Source of the DNA: Mycobacterium ostraviense
Lineage (GTDB): Bacteria > Actinomycetota > Actinomycetes > Mycobacteriales > Mycobacteriaceae
Length of the DNA: 64,000 nucleotides
Direction of reading: 5' to 3'
Assembly: GCF_002705925.1 (NCBI RefSeq)
Contig: NZ_NKRE01000001.1
Location: forward strand, 1,888,967-1,952,966
A program made the translations under genes and the position numbers. The notes under the pieces are model-generated. The model searched no databases, had not been told where the DNA came from, and was given only the letters and a program-made list of their open reading frames with translations. Shown here one piece after another: positions 17,995 to 27,577 of this stretch (position 1 is its first letter; each line of letters starts with the position of its first letter).

Positions 17995-19101
17995 ATGGAC
18001 TACGCAGCTTTGCCGCCGGAGATCAACTCCGCGCGCATGTATGCCGGGATCGGTTCCGGGCCGCTGCTGGCTGCGGCGGCGGCCTGGGACGGGCTGTCCG
18101 CCGAGTTGTACTCCACCGCCGCCCGGTGCTGGTCGGTGATCTCGGGGCTGGTTGGCGGGCCCTGGCAGGGTGCGGCATCGGTGGCGATGGCGACCGCGAC
18201 GGCCCCCTACCTGGCGTGGCTGAACGTCACGGCAGGGCAGGCCGAGGCGACCGCCGGGCAGGCCACCGCAGCCGCGGCCGCCTACCATGCGGCGTTCGCG
18301 ATGACGGTGCCGCCGGCGGAGATCGCGGCCAACCGCGCGCTGCTGATGGCGCTGGTAGCGACCAACGTCCTGGGCCAGAACACTCCGGCGATCGCGGCCA
18401 CCGAGGCCCACTACGCCACGATGTGGGCCCAAGACGCCGTCGCGATGTACGGCTACGCCGCCGCCGCGGCGGCCGCAACCCGATTGACCCCGTTCGCCGT
18501 AGCGCCGGAGGTCGCGCACGCGGTCGGCCGGACGGCCAGTCAAGCCGCCGTCAGCAACGCGGTGAAGTTGTCACAGTTGATCAGCACCGTGCCGCCGTTG
18601 CTGAAGTGGTTCGCCACCCGTCCGTTGATCGCCGGGGTGGTCACGGTGGAAGAAGGGATGCTCACCCCGGTCGAGGTCGTCATGGGCAGTACGTCGGCGA
18701 CGATGTCCATCACGTCGGTCCTGAGGTCGTTCATGTCGATGGGGCAGGTCGCAGCACAGGCCGCGGGACCGTTGGCGCAGGCGGCCACCAGCTTTCCGAT
18801 CAAGATGCCGGGTCTGGGCCGCGCCGGGATGGTGTCGGCGGGTATGGGCCGGGCCGGTTCGATCGGGGCGTTGTCGGTACCACACAGTTGGGGCGCTGCG
18901 GCCCCGAATATCAGCCACGCCGCCACGGCATTGCCGAACACCGGGCTAGCGTCCACTTCCCAGATTGCACCGGATGCCGCAGCCCCCATGCTGGGCGGTC
19001 TGCCAGCGGCGGGCAGAGGCGCCAATTCGAGCAGCGCCGCCGCATCCCGATACGGCCTTGCGCAGCGCTTCGTGATCGTCGGCTCGCCCGCCGCCGGTTA
19101 A
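17995..19101 (+). CDS. PPE-SVP family protein
   Basis: PPE protein of 368 residues, partner of the upstream PE. The PPE domain begins [20 protein letters not shown], has the GPWQGAAS turn and the MWAQDAVAMYGYAAAA helix. The C-terminal part carries the SVP signature GALSVPHSW and ends with the family-typical RYGLAQRFVIVGSPAAG. It is probably secreted with the PE protein. The MFS gene follows 36 bases later, so PE, PPE and transporter are likely cotranscribed. Confidence 0.93.
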   Translation: MDYAALPPEINSARMYAGIGSGPLLAAAAAWDGLSAELYSTAARCWSVISGLVGGPWQGAASVAMATATAPYLAWLNVTAGQAEATAGQATAAAAAYHAAFAMTVPPAEIAANRALLMALVATNVLGQNTPAIAATEAHYATMWAQDAVAMYGYAAAAAAATRLTPFAVAPEVAHAVGRTASQAAVSNAVKLSQLISTVPPLLKWFATRPLIAGVVTVEEGMLTPVEVVMGSTSATMSITSVLRSFMSMGQVAAQAAGPLAQAATSFPIKMPGLGRAGMVSAGMGRAGSIGALSVPHSWGAAAPNISHAATALPNTGLASTSQIAPDAAAPMLGGLPAAGRGANSSSAAASRYGLAQRFVIVGSPAAG

Positions 19102-19137
19102 CCCGACCCACCCCACACGTCAAAACGGAGGAACCCC

Positions 19138-20688
19138 ATGACCGCGCTCGACACGCAAACCCGGTCGTCCCAGGACAAGCTGACGTTCGCCCAATGGATG
19201 ACCGTGCTGGCCATGGGTCTGGGCTTCGCCATCACCGGTGCCGACCCGGCCATCTTCTCCAGCAGCCTGGTGCCGGTGCGCGAGGGCCTGCATATGAGTA
19301 CCGCCGCCGCCGGATTCACCGCGAGTCTGGCCACGCTGACTCTGGCCGCGACCATCCTCGGCGCCGGCACGCTGGGCGACATTTACGGCAAACGCCGGAT
19401 GTATCTCCTAGGGCTGGCCGGCGTGATCGTCAGCGGTCTGCTCGCTGCGCTCTCGCCCAACGCGGTGATCCTGATGATCACCCGTGCGCTGACCGGTGCG
19501 GGTTTCGCCTTTCTGCTGGGGCTCTCCCTGGCAATCATCAACGCCACCTTCCCGCCCGCACAGCGAGGCAAGGCCATCAGCCTCTTCCTCGGAACGGCAT
19601 TCCTGGCCGGCGCGCCGCTACCGCTGATCGGCGACATCCTGGTCGAGTCGCTGGGGTGGCGCTGGGCATTGGTTGTTGCCCCGGCCGCGGCGTTGATCAC
19701 CATCCCCATCACGCTGCGGTTCGTCCCCGAGACATTCCGCATCCAGGGCCGCCGGATCGACTACCCCGGCATCGGCGCAGCCGGCCTCATGATGGTCAGC
19801 CTCGTCTACGGATTGTCGCGCCTCGCTCATGGCCCTGGCGCGGCCATGCCGCCGCTGCTGATCGGCCTGGCCGCCGGAGTCTTCTTCGTCTGGTGGGAGC
19901 AACACACCGACCAGCCGGCGCTGGACCTGCGGATCTTCCGGGCCGGCCCCTTCAACGCCGCGGTCATCACCGGATTGGCCTTCAACTTCCTCTTGGCCGG
20001 CCGCGTGCTCCTGCTGGGCTACTACACCACCGTGGTCCGCGGGTTTTCACCGACGGTGCTGGGCCTACTGCTGGTTCTGGCCGCCGCGGTGCAAGCACCC
20101 GCGGCCGTCATGGGCGGTCGCATGATGTTGCGTACTTCGGCACGTACCACCATGCTGTGGGGTCTCGGACTGCTCACCCTGGCCAGCTGCATGTTCGCCA
20201 CCTTCGGGGTGAGCACATCCCTGCCGGTGATCGGCTTGGGGGTCGTGACGCTGAGCGTCGGGGTTGCCATGGTTGAGCCCCCACAGGCCAGCATCATGAT
20301 GAGCTATGCCCCGCCGGGGCTGGAGGGCTCGGTGTCGGCGGTCAAACCGGGGGCCGGCCAATCCTTCTACTCCCTGGGTCCCACCGTTGTGACCCTGCTG
20401 ACCACCACGTTCTACGCCGCACGAGCCCGGCAGCGGCTCGCCGGCTTGGGCATCTCTCCCGCCCAAGCCGCCAACGCCTTGGAAGCGTCGCGCTCGAACG
20501 GCGGGGGCCACAACGGCGGCCTCGCCACACTCAATCCGGATTTGGCGCATCGGGTTTTGGCAGACACCCAGGAGCTCATTGCCTCGGCATTGCGCACCAC
20601 CAGCCTGGCCATGGCGCTGATACCGCTGGCCGCGGCGGTCGCCGTCTGGGTGCTGCTGCCACGGAATCGAGCAGATCAGAGCGCATGA
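19138..20688 (+). CDS. MFS transporter, 14-helix drug-exporter (DHA2) type
   Basis: Inner-membrane proton-coupled transporter of 516 residues. The first helix contains MTVLAMGLGFAITGADPAIF, the loop 2-3 motif is GTLGDIYGKRRMYLLG (motif A), and the helix 5 region FLLGLSLAIINATFPPAQRG resembles motif C territory. About 14 hydrophobic segments are visible. A polar Gly/His/Asn-rich loop precedes the last helix. Substrate is unknown. GGAGG stands before the ATG. A transporter directly behind a PE-PPE pair invites the idea that the pair helps the substrate cross the outer membrane, which is inference. Confidence 0.87.
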   Translation: MTALDTQTRSSQDKLTFAQWMTVLAMGLGFAITGADPAIFSSSLVPVREGLHMSTAAAGFTASLATLTLAATILGAGTLGDIYGKRRMYLLGLAGVIVSGLLAALSPNAVILMITRALTGAGFAFLLGLSLAIINATFPPAQRGKAISLFLGTAFLAGAPLPLIGDILVESLGWRWALVVAPAAALITIPITLRFVPETFRIQGRRIDYPGIGAAGLMMVSLVYGLSRLAHGPGAAMPPLLIGLAAGVFFVWWEQHTDQPALDLRIFRAGPFNAAVITGLAFNFLLAGRVLLLGYYTTVVRGFSPTVLGLLLVLAAAVQAPAAVMGGRMMLRTSARTTMLWGLGLLTLASCMFATFGVSTSLPVIGLGVVTLSVGVAMVEPPQASIMMSYAPPGLEGSVSAVKPGAGQSFYSLGPTVVTLLTTTFYAARARQRLAGLGISPAQAANALEASRSNGGGHNGGLATLNPDLAHRVLADTQELIASALRTTSLAMALIPLAAAVAVWVLLPRNRADQSA

Positions 20689-20734
20689 CGAGGGGTGCGG
20701 CTGGCTCATCTGGATCGCGGTAGCGTGGGCGAGC

Positions 20735-21702
20735 ATGAGTGTCAACGACCGGGAACGCTTCGTTGGCTGCCTGCTCGGTGGGGCGGTGGGTGACGCGCTG
20801 GGCGCGCCGGTCGAATTCCACACCCGCGAGCAGATCCTGGCGCAGTTCGGCCCGGAAGGGATCACCGCGTATGCGCCCGCCTACGGCGGAATCGGCATGG
20901 TCACCGACGACACTCAAATGACGTTGTTCACCGCCGAACGGCTGCTGCGGTACTGGGTCCGCGGACGCATGAAGGGCTTGTCGACGTGCACCGGGGTCAC
21001 GGCCAACGCCTACCTGCGGTGGCTGCGCACCCAGGGTGAAACTCCCGTGCACCGAGTCGGGATCGGTGAGCCCTTCGGTGAAGGCCAGCCGGGCTGGCTC
21101 TACCAGCAGCGCCGGTTGCACAGCCAACGCGCGCCGGGCAATACCTGCGTTTCGGCGCTTCGCAGCATGCGCCGCCTCGGCGAGCCCGCGGACAACCACA
21201 GTAAGGGCTGCGGCGGTGTGATGCGGGTGGCACCGGTGGGGCTGTTCGTCTCGCGAAGGCCCGATGCGACCACGCGGCCGGCATTCCGGATCGGTACCGA
21301 ACTTGCCGCCCTGACACACGGCCACCCCACGGGTTAGTCGCCGGGGGGCTTCTCGGCACTCATCTACCAGCTGGTCCTTGGAATACCGCTGGCGGAAGCG
21401 CTGCCGGAGGCCAAACGCATCCTCGCCGAGTCCGCTGACCACGGCGAAACCCTCACCGCGGCGTCGTGCCGGTGGTCAATCACGACGGCGACTCGGATTC
21501 GACGGGCTCGATTGCCGGCAACCTCCTGGGCGCGGCGCTCGGGGTGGGCGCAATTTCCGGCGAATGGCTGGAACCGCTGGAACTTCGCGACGTCATCAGC
21601 GAGATCGCCGACGACCTCTACGACTACGCGGACTGGCATCTCTCCGAGTACAACCTTGACGACGGCGCCGAGCGCATCTGCCAGAAGTACCCAGGGTATT
21701 GA
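20735..21702 (+). pseudogene. ADP-ribosylglycohydrolase, decayed
   Basis: The N-terminal 200 codons encode a clear ADP-ribosylglycohydrolase (DraG/ARH fold): FVGCLLGGAVGDALGAPVEF, GMVTDDTQMTLF with metal-binding TDD, and NHSKGCGGVMRVAPVGLF. After THGHPTG the frame meets TAG at 21335-21337 where Tyr (TAC) is expected, and then continues in frame (FSALIYQLV). The C-terminal metal motif NHDGDSDSTGSIAGNLLGAA appears in another frame from about 21466. Roughly 80-90 family residues between the two parts are missing, so there is also a deletion or frameshift near 21460. Such enzymes remove ADP-ribose from proteins or DNA; this copy should be inactive. Confidence 0.85.
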
Positions 21703-21755
21703 CCGCTGTGCCGAAGCCGCGGTTTGGCGTCGGCTGATCCGGGTAAGCGCACGCC

Positions 21756-22607
21756 ATGAAGGGCTTGAAAAGGCCTGCGGCCTGTGCGGTCGCGGTGTTT
21801 ACCGCGGCCATCGCACCGATAGTTGCGTGCACCAACCAGAACACCGCCCAGCCCAATACGTCACCGCTGACGGCCCCGCCGCCCGGCACCGAGCGGCTGA
21901 CCACGCAGTTGAAAAGCGCCGACGGAACTCCGGTGGCCAACGCCACCTTCGATTTCGCCAACGGCTTCGCGACGCTGACCTTAGAAACGGTCCCCAACGA
22001 GATCCTGACCCCCGGTTTCCACGGGCTCCATATCCACTCGGTGGGCACATGCGAGGCCAATTCGGTTGCGCCGACGGGAGGCGCGTCCGGCGACTTCAAC
22101 TCCGCAGGGGGCCATTACCAGGCGCCGGGTCACATTGGTTATCCCGCCAGCGGCGACCTGACTTCTTTGGAGGTGCGCTCCGACGGCGCGGCGAAACTCG
22201 TCACCACCTCGAACTCGTTCACCGCGGCGGACCTGCGAAATGGCTCGGGCACCGCGCTGATCATTCACCAGGACGCGGATAACTTCGGCAATATCCCTCC
22301 CGCCCGCTACACCCAGAAGAACGGCACACCGGGTCCGGACGAAGAGACGCTGGCCACCGGTGATTCGGGTACGCGGGTGGCCTGCGGTGTGATCGCCCCC
22401 GCGGCCGCGACGACTACATCGTCCGTACCCACCGTCACCTCATCCTCCACAGCCACACCGAGCGTCACCACGGTCACCACCACGACCGTCGTGCCGCCGC
22501 CGTCGACGAGCACCAGCACGAGCACCGTCACGGTCACCAGCGTCCCGACCGTCACGTCCACGCCGACCAGCACCGTAACGACGCCCAGTCTGCCGCCCAG
22601 CGGGTGA
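21756..22607 (+). CDS. Cu-type superoxide dismutase lipoprotein with Ser/Thr tail
   Basis: SodC-family protein of 283 residues. The signal peptide ends in an IVAC lipobox (Cys25), so it should be lipid-anchored outside the cell membrane, where SodC turns superoxide into peroxide and oxygen. Copper-site motifs [11 protein letters not shown] and IIHQDADNF are present, as is [12 protein letters not shown]. Up to about residue 213 it tracks M. tuberculosis SodC closely. The final ~70 residues are an extra tail almost entirely of Thr, Ser, Val and Pro, a likely O-mannosylation region. It may be a paralogue rather than the sodC orthologue (Rv0432 lies elsewhere in M. tuberculosis). Confidence 0.88.
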   Translation: MKGLKRPAACAVAVFTAAIAPIVACTNQNTAQPNTSPLTAPPPGTERLTTQLKSADGTPVANATFDFANGFATLTLETVPNEILTPGFHGLHIHSVGTCEANSVAPTGGASGDFNSAGGHYQAPGHIGYPASGDLTSLEVRSDGAAKLVTTSNSFTAADLRNGSGTALIIHQDADNFGNIPPARYTQKNGTPGPDEETLATGDSGTRVACGVIAPAAATTTSSVPTVTSSSTATPSVTTVTTTTVVPPPSTSTSTSTVTVTSVPTVTSTPTSTVTTPSLPPSG

Positions 22608-22620
22608 CGGGCCCAGATAA

Positions 22621-22657
22621 GCGAAACGCCCCCGGCGCCAAACCGGGGGCGTTTCGC
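22621..22657. terminator. Bidirectional terminator between sodC-like gene and groEL1
   Basis: A perfect 15-bp stem GCGAAACGCCCCCGG / CCGGGGGCGTTTCGC with a 7-base loop lies between two convergent stop codons. Being symmetrical, with A and T runs in the stems, it can end transcription from both sides. Confidence 0.9.
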
Positions 22658-22666
22658 ACTGCTCGC

Positions 22667-24292
22667 TTAGTGATGGTGATGATGACCATGACCGTGATGG
22701 TCGTGCTCCTCCGCATTGGCGGGCTTGTCGACAATTGCGGTCTCGGTGGTGAGCACCATCCTGGCCACCGATGCGGCGTTGAGCACCGCCGAGCGAGTCA
22801 CCTTGACCGGGTCGACGACACCGTCGGCGGCCAGGTCGCCATAGGTCAGCGTGCTGGCGTTGAGCCCGTGTCCGGCGGGCAGCTCGCTGACCTTGCTGAC
22901 GGCGACCGCGCCGTCCAGCCCGGCGTTGGTAGCGATCCAGTACAGCGGCGCGGCGAGGGCCTCGGAGAACACGTCGACGCCGATCGCCTCATCGCCGGAC
23001 AGCGACGCGCGCAGGTCCTTCAGCGCCTGGCGGGCCTGGATCAGCGCGGAGCCGCCCCCGGCCACGATGCCCTCCTCGACCGCGGCCTTGGCGGCAGCGA
23101 CCGCGTCCTCGACGCTTTCCTTGCGTTCCTTGAGCTCCGTCTCGGTGGCGGCACCCACCTTGATGACCGCCACCCCGCCGGCCAACTTGGCCAGCCGCTC
23201 GCCCAACTTCTCGCGGTCCCAGTCGGAGTCGCTTCGCTCGATCTCGCCGCGCAGCAGATTGACCCGGGCCGCGACCGCTTCCGGAGCGCCGCCGCCATCG
23301 ATGATGATGGTCTCGTCCTTGCTGACCACCACCCGACGGGCCGAGCCCAACACCTCCAGGCCCACTTCCCGCAGCACCAGGCCGGCGTCGGGATTGACCA
23401 CCTCGGCGCCCGTCACCGCCGCCAGGTCCTGCAGGAACGCCTTGCGCCGGTCACCGAAGTACGGCGACTTCACCGCGACCGCTCGCAGTGTCTTGCGGAT
23501 GGAGTTGACGACCAGCGTCGCGAGCGCCTCGCCCTCGACGTCCTCGGCGATGATCACCAGCGGCTTGCCGGCTTCGGCGACCTTCTCCAACAGCGGCAGC
23601 AGGTCGGGCAGCGAGCTGATCTTCTCCTGGTGCAACAGGATCGCCGCGTCTTCGAGCACGGCCTCCTGCGAGTCGAAGTCGGTGACGAAGTACGCCGACA
23701 AAAAGCCCTTGTCAAAGCCGACGCCCTCGGTGAACTCCAGCTCGGTGGTCAGCGTCGAAGATTCTTCGACGCTGACCACGCCGTCGGCGCCGACCTTGGT
23801 CATTGCCTCGCCCACCAGCTCACCGATCTGCTCGTCACGCGAGGACACCGTTGCCACCTGCGCGATCGCGTCCTTGCCCGATACCGGCGTGGCCGCCGCA
23901 AGCAGCGCCTCGGACACCGCGTCGGCGGCCTTGCCGATGCCGGAGCCGAGTGCGATCGGGTTGACACCCGCAGCGACCAGCCGCAGGCCGGCCTTGAGCA
24001 GAGCTTGGGCCAGCACGGTGGCGGTGGTGGTGCCGTCGCCGGCCACGTCGTTGGTCTTGGTGGCCACCGATTTCACCAGCTGGGCGCCCAGGTTCTCGAA
24101 GGGGTCCTCCAGGTCGATCTCACGCGCGACGGTGACGCCGTCGTTGGTGATGGTGGGTCCGCCGAAGGACTTGGCCAACACCACGTGCCGACCACGCGGG
24201 CCCAACGTCACCCTTACCGTGTCGGCGAGCTTGTCCGCACCCGCCTCCATGGCGCGACGCGCGATTTCGTCGTACTCAATCAGCTTGCTCAT
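22667..24292 (-). CDS. groEL1: Chaperonin GroEL1 (His-tailed)
   Basis: 60-kDa chaperonin paralogue of 541 residues. It shows the apical and equatorial domain motifs, including [14 protein letters not shown] (ATP site) and [15 protein letters not shown]. The C-terminus is His-rich ([14 protein letters not shown]) instead of the Gly-Met tail of GroEL2, which identifies GroEL1. In mycobacteria GroEL1 is the non-essential copy, linked to mycolate metabolism, biofilm and copper tolerance. It follows groES by 78 bases in one operon under CIRCE control. Confidence 0.96.
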   Translation of the reverse strand: MSKLIEYDEIARRAMEAGADKLADTVRVTLGPRGRHVVLAKSFGGPTITNDGVTVAREIDLEDPFENLGAQLVKSVATKTNDVAGDGTTTATVLAQALLKAGLRLVAAGVNPIALGSGIGKAADAVSEALLAAATPVSGKDAIAQVATVSSRDEQIGELVGEAMTKVGADGVVSVEESSTLTTELEFTEGVGFDKGFLSAYFVTDFDSQEAVLEDAAILLHQEKISSLPDLLPLLEKVAEAGKPLVIIAEDVEGEALATLVVNSIRKTLRAVAVKSPYFGDRRKAFLQDLAAVTGAEVVNPDAGLVLREVGLEVLGSARRVVVSKDETIIIDGGGAPEAVAARVNLLRGEIERSDSDWDREKLGERLAKLAGGVAVIKVGAATETELKERKESVEDAVAAAKAAVEEGIVAGGGSALIQARQALKDLRASLSGDEAIGVDVFSEALAAPLYWIATNAGLDGAVAVSKVSELPAGHGLNASTLTYGDLAADGVVDPVKVTRSAVLNAASVARMVLTTETAIVDKPANAEEHDHHGHGHHHHH

Positions 24293-24370
24293 CAGGCTCC
24301 TTTACGCATGCCGCCCCGGAAATCACCCGTGGCCGAGCACGGGGATCGCCGGGGCGGAACACGGTTTTCG

Positions 24371-24673
24371 TTACTTGGAAACGACAGCCAGCACGTCGCG
24401 TGCCGACAGGATCAGGTATTCCTCGCCGTTGTACTTGATCTCGGTGCCGCCGTACTTGCTGTAGATGACGGTGTCGCCCTCGGCGACGTCCAGCGGGATT
24501 CGCTTCTCGCCATCCTCGTCCCACCGGCCGGGGCCGACAGCGACGACGGTGCCCTCCTGGGGCTTCTCCTTAGCGGTGTCGGGAATGACCAGACCGGACG
24601 CGGTCGTGGTCTCGGCCTCGTTGGCCTGCACGAGAATCTTGTCCTCGAGTGGCTTGATGTTCACCTTCGCCAC
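24371..24673 (-). CDS. groES: Co-chaperonin GroES
   Basis: 10-kDa cap protein of the GroEL chamber, 100 residues. [20 protein letters not shown] start, mobile loop around [20 protein letters not shown], and roof region [17 protein letters not shown]. The start is a GTG with GGAGGG upstream. It is the first gene of groES-groEL1; its leader holds two hairpins and the CIRCE operator. Confidence 0.97.
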
Positions 24674-24699
24674 GATTGGAGCCCTCCACTATTGGGTCG

Positions 24700-24754
24700 G
24701 GTCCGGGTTCAGGCCCGGACCGGAGTTGGCGGTCGGTCCGGGGCTTGCCCCGGA
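24700..24754 (-). promoter_or_regulatory. Two GC hairpins in the groES leader
   Basis: Between the CIRCE site and the groES start stand two perfect inverted repeats: GGTCCGGG-N6-CCCGGACC (24700-24721) and TCCGGGGC-TT-GCCCCGGA (24737-24754). If transcribed they would form stable stems close to the ribosome binding site and could influence heat-dependent translation or mRNA life; this is inference. Confidence 0.55.
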
Positions 24755-24844
24755 ACCGTCCGAATTACCAGGTGATTCGGCATTCTTCCGTGCCCTCGCG
24801 CCGTCGTCGCGGGTGCCGGCAACAGGGGTCGGTCCGACTGCCAC

Positions 24845-24871
24845 CTAGCACTCTATACATGAGAGTGCTAG
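24845..24871 (-). promoter_or_regulatory. CIRCE operator (HrcA site)
   Basis: CTAGCACTC-N9-GAGTGCTAG, a perfect 9-bp inverted repeat matching the CIRCE consensus TTAGCACTC-N9-GAGTGCTAA except for the outermost bases. HrcA binds such sites and represses groES-groEL until heat shock. It is about 170 bases upstream of groES. Confidence 0.95.
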
Positions 24872-24994
24872 CACTCAAGGGCCCCCCGGTGCTTCTGCGT
24901 GTTGGCGTTGCGGAGGCCGCCGACACCGAGATTGCCGCCATGGTTGCGATCCGCTCACCAACCACAGCCATGACGGCAATTTCGTGAAAACGGG

Positions 24995-26038
24995 CTAGCT
25001 CACCTGCCCTGTTACTACGGGCAGGCCGGGATCGGTCGCCGCTTCCAGCGGTGACGGCGGCGCCCCCGCGGCCACCAGGTGCGCGGCGAACGCGGCGATC
25101 ATGGCGCCGTTGTCGGTGCACAGCCGGGGCCTGGGGATACGCAGACTCAGCCCCGCCTCGGCGCAGCGCTGGGTGGCCAGCTCGCGCAGCCGGGAGTTGG
25201 CGGCCACGCCGCCCGCGATCAGCAAGGTGGACACCCCCAGGTCGGTGGCCGCGCGCACCGCCTTCCTGGTCAGCACGTCGGCGACGGACTCCTGGAATCC
25301 GGCCGCGACGTCGGCGGGCCGGAAGTCCGGATGGCTTTCCAGATAGCGGGCTACCGCGGTCTTGAGCCCGGAGAAGCTGAACGCGTAGGGATCATCGGCC
25401 GGCCCGGTCATGCCGCGCGGGAACACGGGGATCTCCGCGGCCTCGCGGCCGCAGGTGCGGGCCAGGTCGTCAAGCACCTTGCCGCCCGGATAACCCAGGC
25501 CCAGCAGCCGTGCCACCTTGTCGTAGGCCTCACCGGCGGCGTCGTCGACGGTGCTGCCGAGCTCGACGATCGGTTCGCCGAGCGACCGCACCTGCAACAG
25601 ATGGGTGTGCCCGCCCGACACCAGCAGCGCCACGCACTCGGGCAGCGGGCCGTATTCGTAGACGTCGGCGGCCAGGTGCCCACCCAGGTGGTTGACGGCG
25701 TAGAACGGCACTCCCCACGCCGCCGCATAGGCTTTGGCCGCGGCCACTCCCACCAGCAGCGCACCGGCCAGGCCCGGGCCGATGGTGGTGGCGACGACGT
25801 CCGGTCGTTTCACACCGGCCGCCGCGAGTGCCCGGCGCATCGCGGGACCAAGCGCTTCCAGGTGTGCCCGGGAGGCTATCTCGGGGACCACCCCGCCGAA
25901 GCGCACGTGCTCGTCGACGCTGGAGGCCACTTCGTCGGCCAGCAATGTCACCGTGGCCCCAACACCCGTGCCCTCGAGCCGCGCGATGCCGACTCCCGTT
26001 TCGTCGCAAGAGGTTTCGATGGCCAGGATGATGGTCAT
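24995..26038 (-). CDS. tsaD: tRNA N6-threonylcarbamoyladenosine transferase TsaD
   Basis: Catalytic subunit for t6A37 formation on ANN-decoding tRNAs, 347 residues. ASKHA-fold motifs: [19 protein letters not shown], the metal-binding HLGGH pair in [26 protein letters not shown], and the C-terminal [18 protein letters not shown] with the Asp ligand. The ATG at 26038 overlaps the rimI stop by four bases. The open frame running to 26530 is only a read-through. All four genes tsaE-tsaB-rimI-tsaD overlap. Confidence 0.96.
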   Translation of the reverse strand: MTIILAIETSCDETGVGIARLEGTGVGATVTLLADEVASSVDEHVRFGGVVPEIASRAHLEALGPAMRRALAAAGVKRPDVVATTIGPGLAGALLVGVAAAKAYAAAWGVPFYAVNHLGGHLAADVYEYGPLPECVALLVSGGHTHLLQVRSLGEPIVELGSTVDDAAGEAYDKVARLLGLGYPGGKVLDDLARTCGREAAEIPVFPRGMTGPADDPYAFSFSGLKTAVARYLESHPDFRPADVAAGFQESVADVLTRKAVRAATDLGVSTLLIAGGVAANSRLRELATQRCAEAGLSLRIPRPRLCTDNGAMIAAFAAHLVAAGAPPSPLEAATDPGLPVVTGQVS

Positions 26039-26505
26039 CGGCGCGCCTCCCGTCGCATCGTGTAGGCGTCGGCGCCGCTGACCCGGTAGTAGCGCCGGCG
26101 CAGGCCGATCTGCTCGAAACCCACGCTGCGATACAGCGCGAGGGCGGCCTCGTTGTCGGTGCGGACCTCCAGGTATACGACGCCGCCATCGGCGAAATCG
26201 AGGAGGTCGTTGAGCAGCCGGCGACCGATGCCCTGTCCCTGGTAAGCCGGATCCACCCCGATGGTGTGCACCTCGTACTCGTAGGGCGCGGTGCGGCCCA
26301 ACCGGGAAATGCCGGCATAGCCGACCAGGGCGTCGCCGCTGCGCGCGCCCACATAGTGGTTGCGCGCGCTGGCCAGTTCTCGTTCGAACGCCACCGCCGG
26401 CCACGGGTCGTCGCCGTCGAACAGCTGCGCTTCCAACTCGGCGCACCGCCCGGCTTCGGCGGGCGTCAGCGCACCGAGGATGACGGGTTCGGTGTGGGCG
26501 GTCAT
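26035..26505 (-). CDS. rimI: Ribosomal-protein alanine N-acetyltransferase RimI
   Basis: GNAT-fold acetyltransferase of 156 residues. Acetyl-CoA site motif [20 protein letters not shown], then [20 protein letters not shown] and [19 protein letters not shown]. It acetylates the N-terminus of ribosomal protein S18 in other bacteria; mycobacterial RimI has wider N-terminal acetylation activity. The start at 26505 ([11 protein letters not shown]) gives an ATGA overlap with tsaB; the longer frame is not needed. Confidence 0.93.
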   Translation of the reverse strand: MTAHTEPVILGALTPAEAGRCAELEAQLFDGDDPWPAVAFERELASARNHYVGARSGDALVGYAGISRLGRTAPYEYEVHTIGVDPAYQGQGIGRRLLNDLLDFADGGVVYLEVRTDNEAALALYRSVGFEQIGLRRRYYRVSGADAYTMRREARR

Positions 26506-27125
26506 GCGCGAGCCGCCAACGGCTTGGCATCCGGCCGTCGCAGATACAGCGGCATCAGCGGCGGCGGGTTGTCGGACCATTCGCGCACCGCTCGCACCAA
26601 CCCGACTGGGGTCGGGTACACCGGCTCACACCGTGGCAGGCCCAACAACGCCGCGTGCTCGGGCGAGCCGGCGACGGCGCGGGCCGGCCCGGGATCGACG
26701 TCGGCCGGGCCGTTGACAGCCGGCCCGGCGGTGCGGACCCCGTCGCGGTAGCGCGCCCAGTACACCTCGCGCCGGCGTGCGTCGGTGATGACCAGCGTGT
26801 CACCGGTGGTATGGCCGCCGATGGCGTCCAGGCTGCACACGCCGTACACCGGGATCTGCAGCGCATCCCCATAGGCGGCGGCTGTCGCCATCCCGACCCG
26901 CAGCCCGGTAAACGGGCCGGGGCCGCAGCCGACCACCACGGCGTCCAGCTCGCTCATGCTCAGCGCCGCGTCGGCAAGCGCGGCCAGCACGTTAGGTGTC
27001 AGCCGTTCGGCGTGCGCCCGCGCGTCGACGGTGACCCGCTGGGCCACGGCGACAAAGCCATCGAGGCGCACCACGCCCGCGGTCACGGCCGGGGTCGCGG
27101 TGTCGATGGCAAGGACGAGGCTCAT
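26502..27125 (-). CDS. tsaB: t6A synthesis partner TsaB
   Basis: TsaD paralogue of 207 residues without catalytic metal site; it scaffolds TsaD and TsaE in the t6A complex. It shows the ASKHA N-terminus [19 protein letters not shown] and the conserved [20 protein letters not shown]. Its start overlaps the tsaE stop by four bases and its stop overlaps rimI, so the cluster is translationally coupled. Confidence 0.93.
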   Translation of the reverse strand: MSLVLAIDTATPAVTAGVVRLDGFVAVAQRVTVDARAHAERLTPNVLAALADAALSMSELDAVVVGCGPGPFTGLRVGMATAAAYGDALQIPVYGVCSLDAIGGHTTGDTLVITDARRREVYWARYRDGVRTAGPAVNGPADVDPGPARAVAGSPEHAALLGLPRCEPVYPTPVGLVRAVREWSDNPPPLMPLYLRRPDAKPLAARA

Positions 27126-27577
27126 GAACACACCCACTGCCAGGTCGCGATCCGCACGTCGGAATGGCTGACTCGCTCCAATCGGACGTCGAGGTGTCGC
27201 TGCGAAAGGCGTTCGGCCAGGCCCTCACCCCACTCGACCACCACCACCGCGTCGTCGAGTTCGGTGTCGAGGTCCAGTGAGTCGAGCTCGCCGAGCAGAG
27301 CGGCACCGGGCCGGTCCAGCAAGCGGTACAGGTCGACGTGAATCATCGCCGGACGGCCGGGGCGGCGCGCCGGGTGTACCCGCGCCAGCACATAGGTCGG
27401 CGAGGTGACCGGACCTTCGACATCCATGGTTGCGGCAATTCCCTTGGCCAGCACCGTCTTTCCAGCGCCCAATGGACCGGAGAGCACCACCACGTCGCCG
27501 GCCCGCAGCTGCTCACCCAGCCGGGCTCCCAGGGCGACGGTGTCCTCGACGCGCTCCAGTTTCTGCTGCTCAGCCAC
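27122..27577 (-). CDS. tsaE: t6A synthesis ATPase TsaE
   Basis: Small P-loop ATPase of 151 residues that resets the TsaB-TsaD complex. Walker A is LSGPLGAGKTVLAKGI, the conserved PVTSPTYVLARVH and MIHVDLYRLLD follow, and VVVVEWGEGL is the late acidic motif. It begins with GTG inside the last bases of the hydrolase gene. Confidence 0.94.
   Translation of the reverse strand: MAEQQKLERVEDTVALGARLGEQLRAGDVVVLSGPLGAGKTVLAKGIAATMDVEGPVTSPTYVLARVHPARRPGRPAMIHVDLYRLLDRPGAALLGELDSLDLDTELDDAVVVVEWGEGLAERLSQRHLDVRLERVSHSDVRIATWQWVCS

Noticed and set aside
22604..24775. 723-residue plus-strand frame over groEL1 and groES
   Set aside because: Shadow of the chaperonin genes; no recognisable protein features.
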